Assembly: GCA_043228905.1 (NCBI GenBank)
Contig: JBHGNT010000013.1
Location: 17,360,001-17,424,000, forward strand
Reading direction: 5' to 3'
DNA: 64,000 bases
Source: Azolla caroliniana
Lineage: Eukaryota > Polypodiophyta
Shown: positions 63,346-64,000 of the stretch, in pieces
Numbering within the stretch: the stretch's first letter is position 1
Layout: each line of letters starts with the position of its first letter
Made by a program: the position numbers and the translations under genes
The notes under the pieces: generated by a model
What the model saw: only the letters and a program-made list of their open reading frames with translations
The model's database searches: none
Told to the model about the DNA's origin: nothing

Positions 63346-64000
63346 TATATATATATACATATATGTATATATATGTATATGTGGCTTTTTAATCTCTTTT
63401 CTCTGTGCTACAATCAAGGATACTCTCTTGTTTTCTTGACTAGTTAACCACTCAATCTTTGCTAGATTCCTATCCTTATGTTCATCCATCATCTCGTTGT
63501 TCAAAACTCCAACAATTCTTCCCTAGGCTCGCAAAGTGAGTGATTAGTTCTTTGTTGTTTCATGTGAAAGGCATTGTGAGTCAAGTCCCATAGTTCCGCC
63601 ATAAGTATGTGTAAGTTTGAACTAGATATAGCGAAGTTAATTTTTGACACTTGTATAGTTTGTCCATATGTATATTTTATACTCCAAAGCTTCTGAACAA
63701 GAAATGTTCAAAATATCACCACTCTTTTCAAGAAAATTATTTCTAAGGAGGGAGAGTGTTAAGCATTTGCCAAACATTTCACCTCCTATGCTATGGTCTC
63801 AGTGACCCCTTGGAGATGTAGGACAATAAAGAGAATGAGCTACACATTGCAAAAGGGTATAAAGTTAATATCTATAAATCTTTATACCCTCCCAAATCAG
63901 AAAGATACATAATTATAATAATGTTAAATAACTATAATCCTTTTGTTGGGTTTCTTTCTCATTATACTCATAGGGCTAGGGCTCAAGCTTAAACATTTTG
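63346..64000. other. AT-rich intergenic DNA
   Basis: A TA/ATAC repeat lies at about 63346-63380. No gene recognised up to the end of the window. Confidence 0.4.

Noticed and set aside
1-64000. Bacterial, organellar or fungal contig
   Set aside because: Plant LTR elements with initiator-Met primer sites, plant-type LINEs and a spliced CYP74 gene all indicate plant nuclear DNA. The fungus-like G elements are embedded inside a plant-type chromovirus.

Overview
This is plant nuclear DNA dominated by retrotransposons. The evidence is plant-type LTR elements (Ty3/gypsy with a chromodomain, Ty1/copia with initiator-Met primer sites), L1-like LINEs with a C-terminal zf-RVT region, plant-style degenerate host sequence, and one recognisable host gene, a CYP74 fatty-acid-hydroperoxide-metabolising P450. 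The LINE types and a gypsy lineage with a fungus-like protease/polymerase make me think of a non-seed plant such as a fern, but that is an impression, not a demonstration.

Layout. 1-13180: AT-rich host DNA with old, multiply broken fragments of LINEs (about 530-1195 and 5560-6440), a Ty1/copia RT (about 3985-4370) and a gypsy RNase H-integrase (about 10070-11610), plus one possible host gene on the minus strand (8184-8789). 13181-45185: one Ty3/gypsy chromovirus ('E1', minus strand, 5-bp target duplication TTTGG) swollen from about 7 kb to 32 kb by nested insertions. Inside it are solo LTRs A (15643-16421), C (20343-21106), E (23643-24712) and D (24828-25332); a 3.36-kb gag-only non-autonomous element B (16878-20238); and a 5'-truncated gypsy G1 (25971-44480). 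G1 was itself entered in its gag by a related gypsy G2 (32061-44462), and G2 was entered by a Ty1/copia element H (36606-42099). The nest is therefore four levels deep: E1 > G1 > G2 > H. 45572-50795: a 5'-truncated L1-like LINE with a 16-bp target duplication, interrupted by solo LTR F (46227-47620) and an unrelated solo LTR I (48662-49115). 52158-53746: the two-exon CYP74 gene, minus strand. 53750-58200: AT-rich sequence with minisatellite-like repeats. 58214-63345: a second, decayed LINE with endonuclease, RT and zinc-finger remnants.

What stands out. LTR families A-D, E/F and G share TGTCG...CGACA-type ends and make 4-bp target duplications that nearly all read ACGT, ACGC/GCGT, ACGG or ATGT. 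Most LTRs of the A-D and E families carry a tRNA-like pair of Pol III A and B boxes, always antisense to the LTR. The A-D LTRs carry two or three copies of a small hairpin (5-nt GGATT loop) downstream of the TATA box, whose stem changes are compensatory. Element B encodes a gag-like protein related to the G-family gag and has the same 19-nt block next to its LTR, which suggests that B is mobilised in trans by G-type elements.
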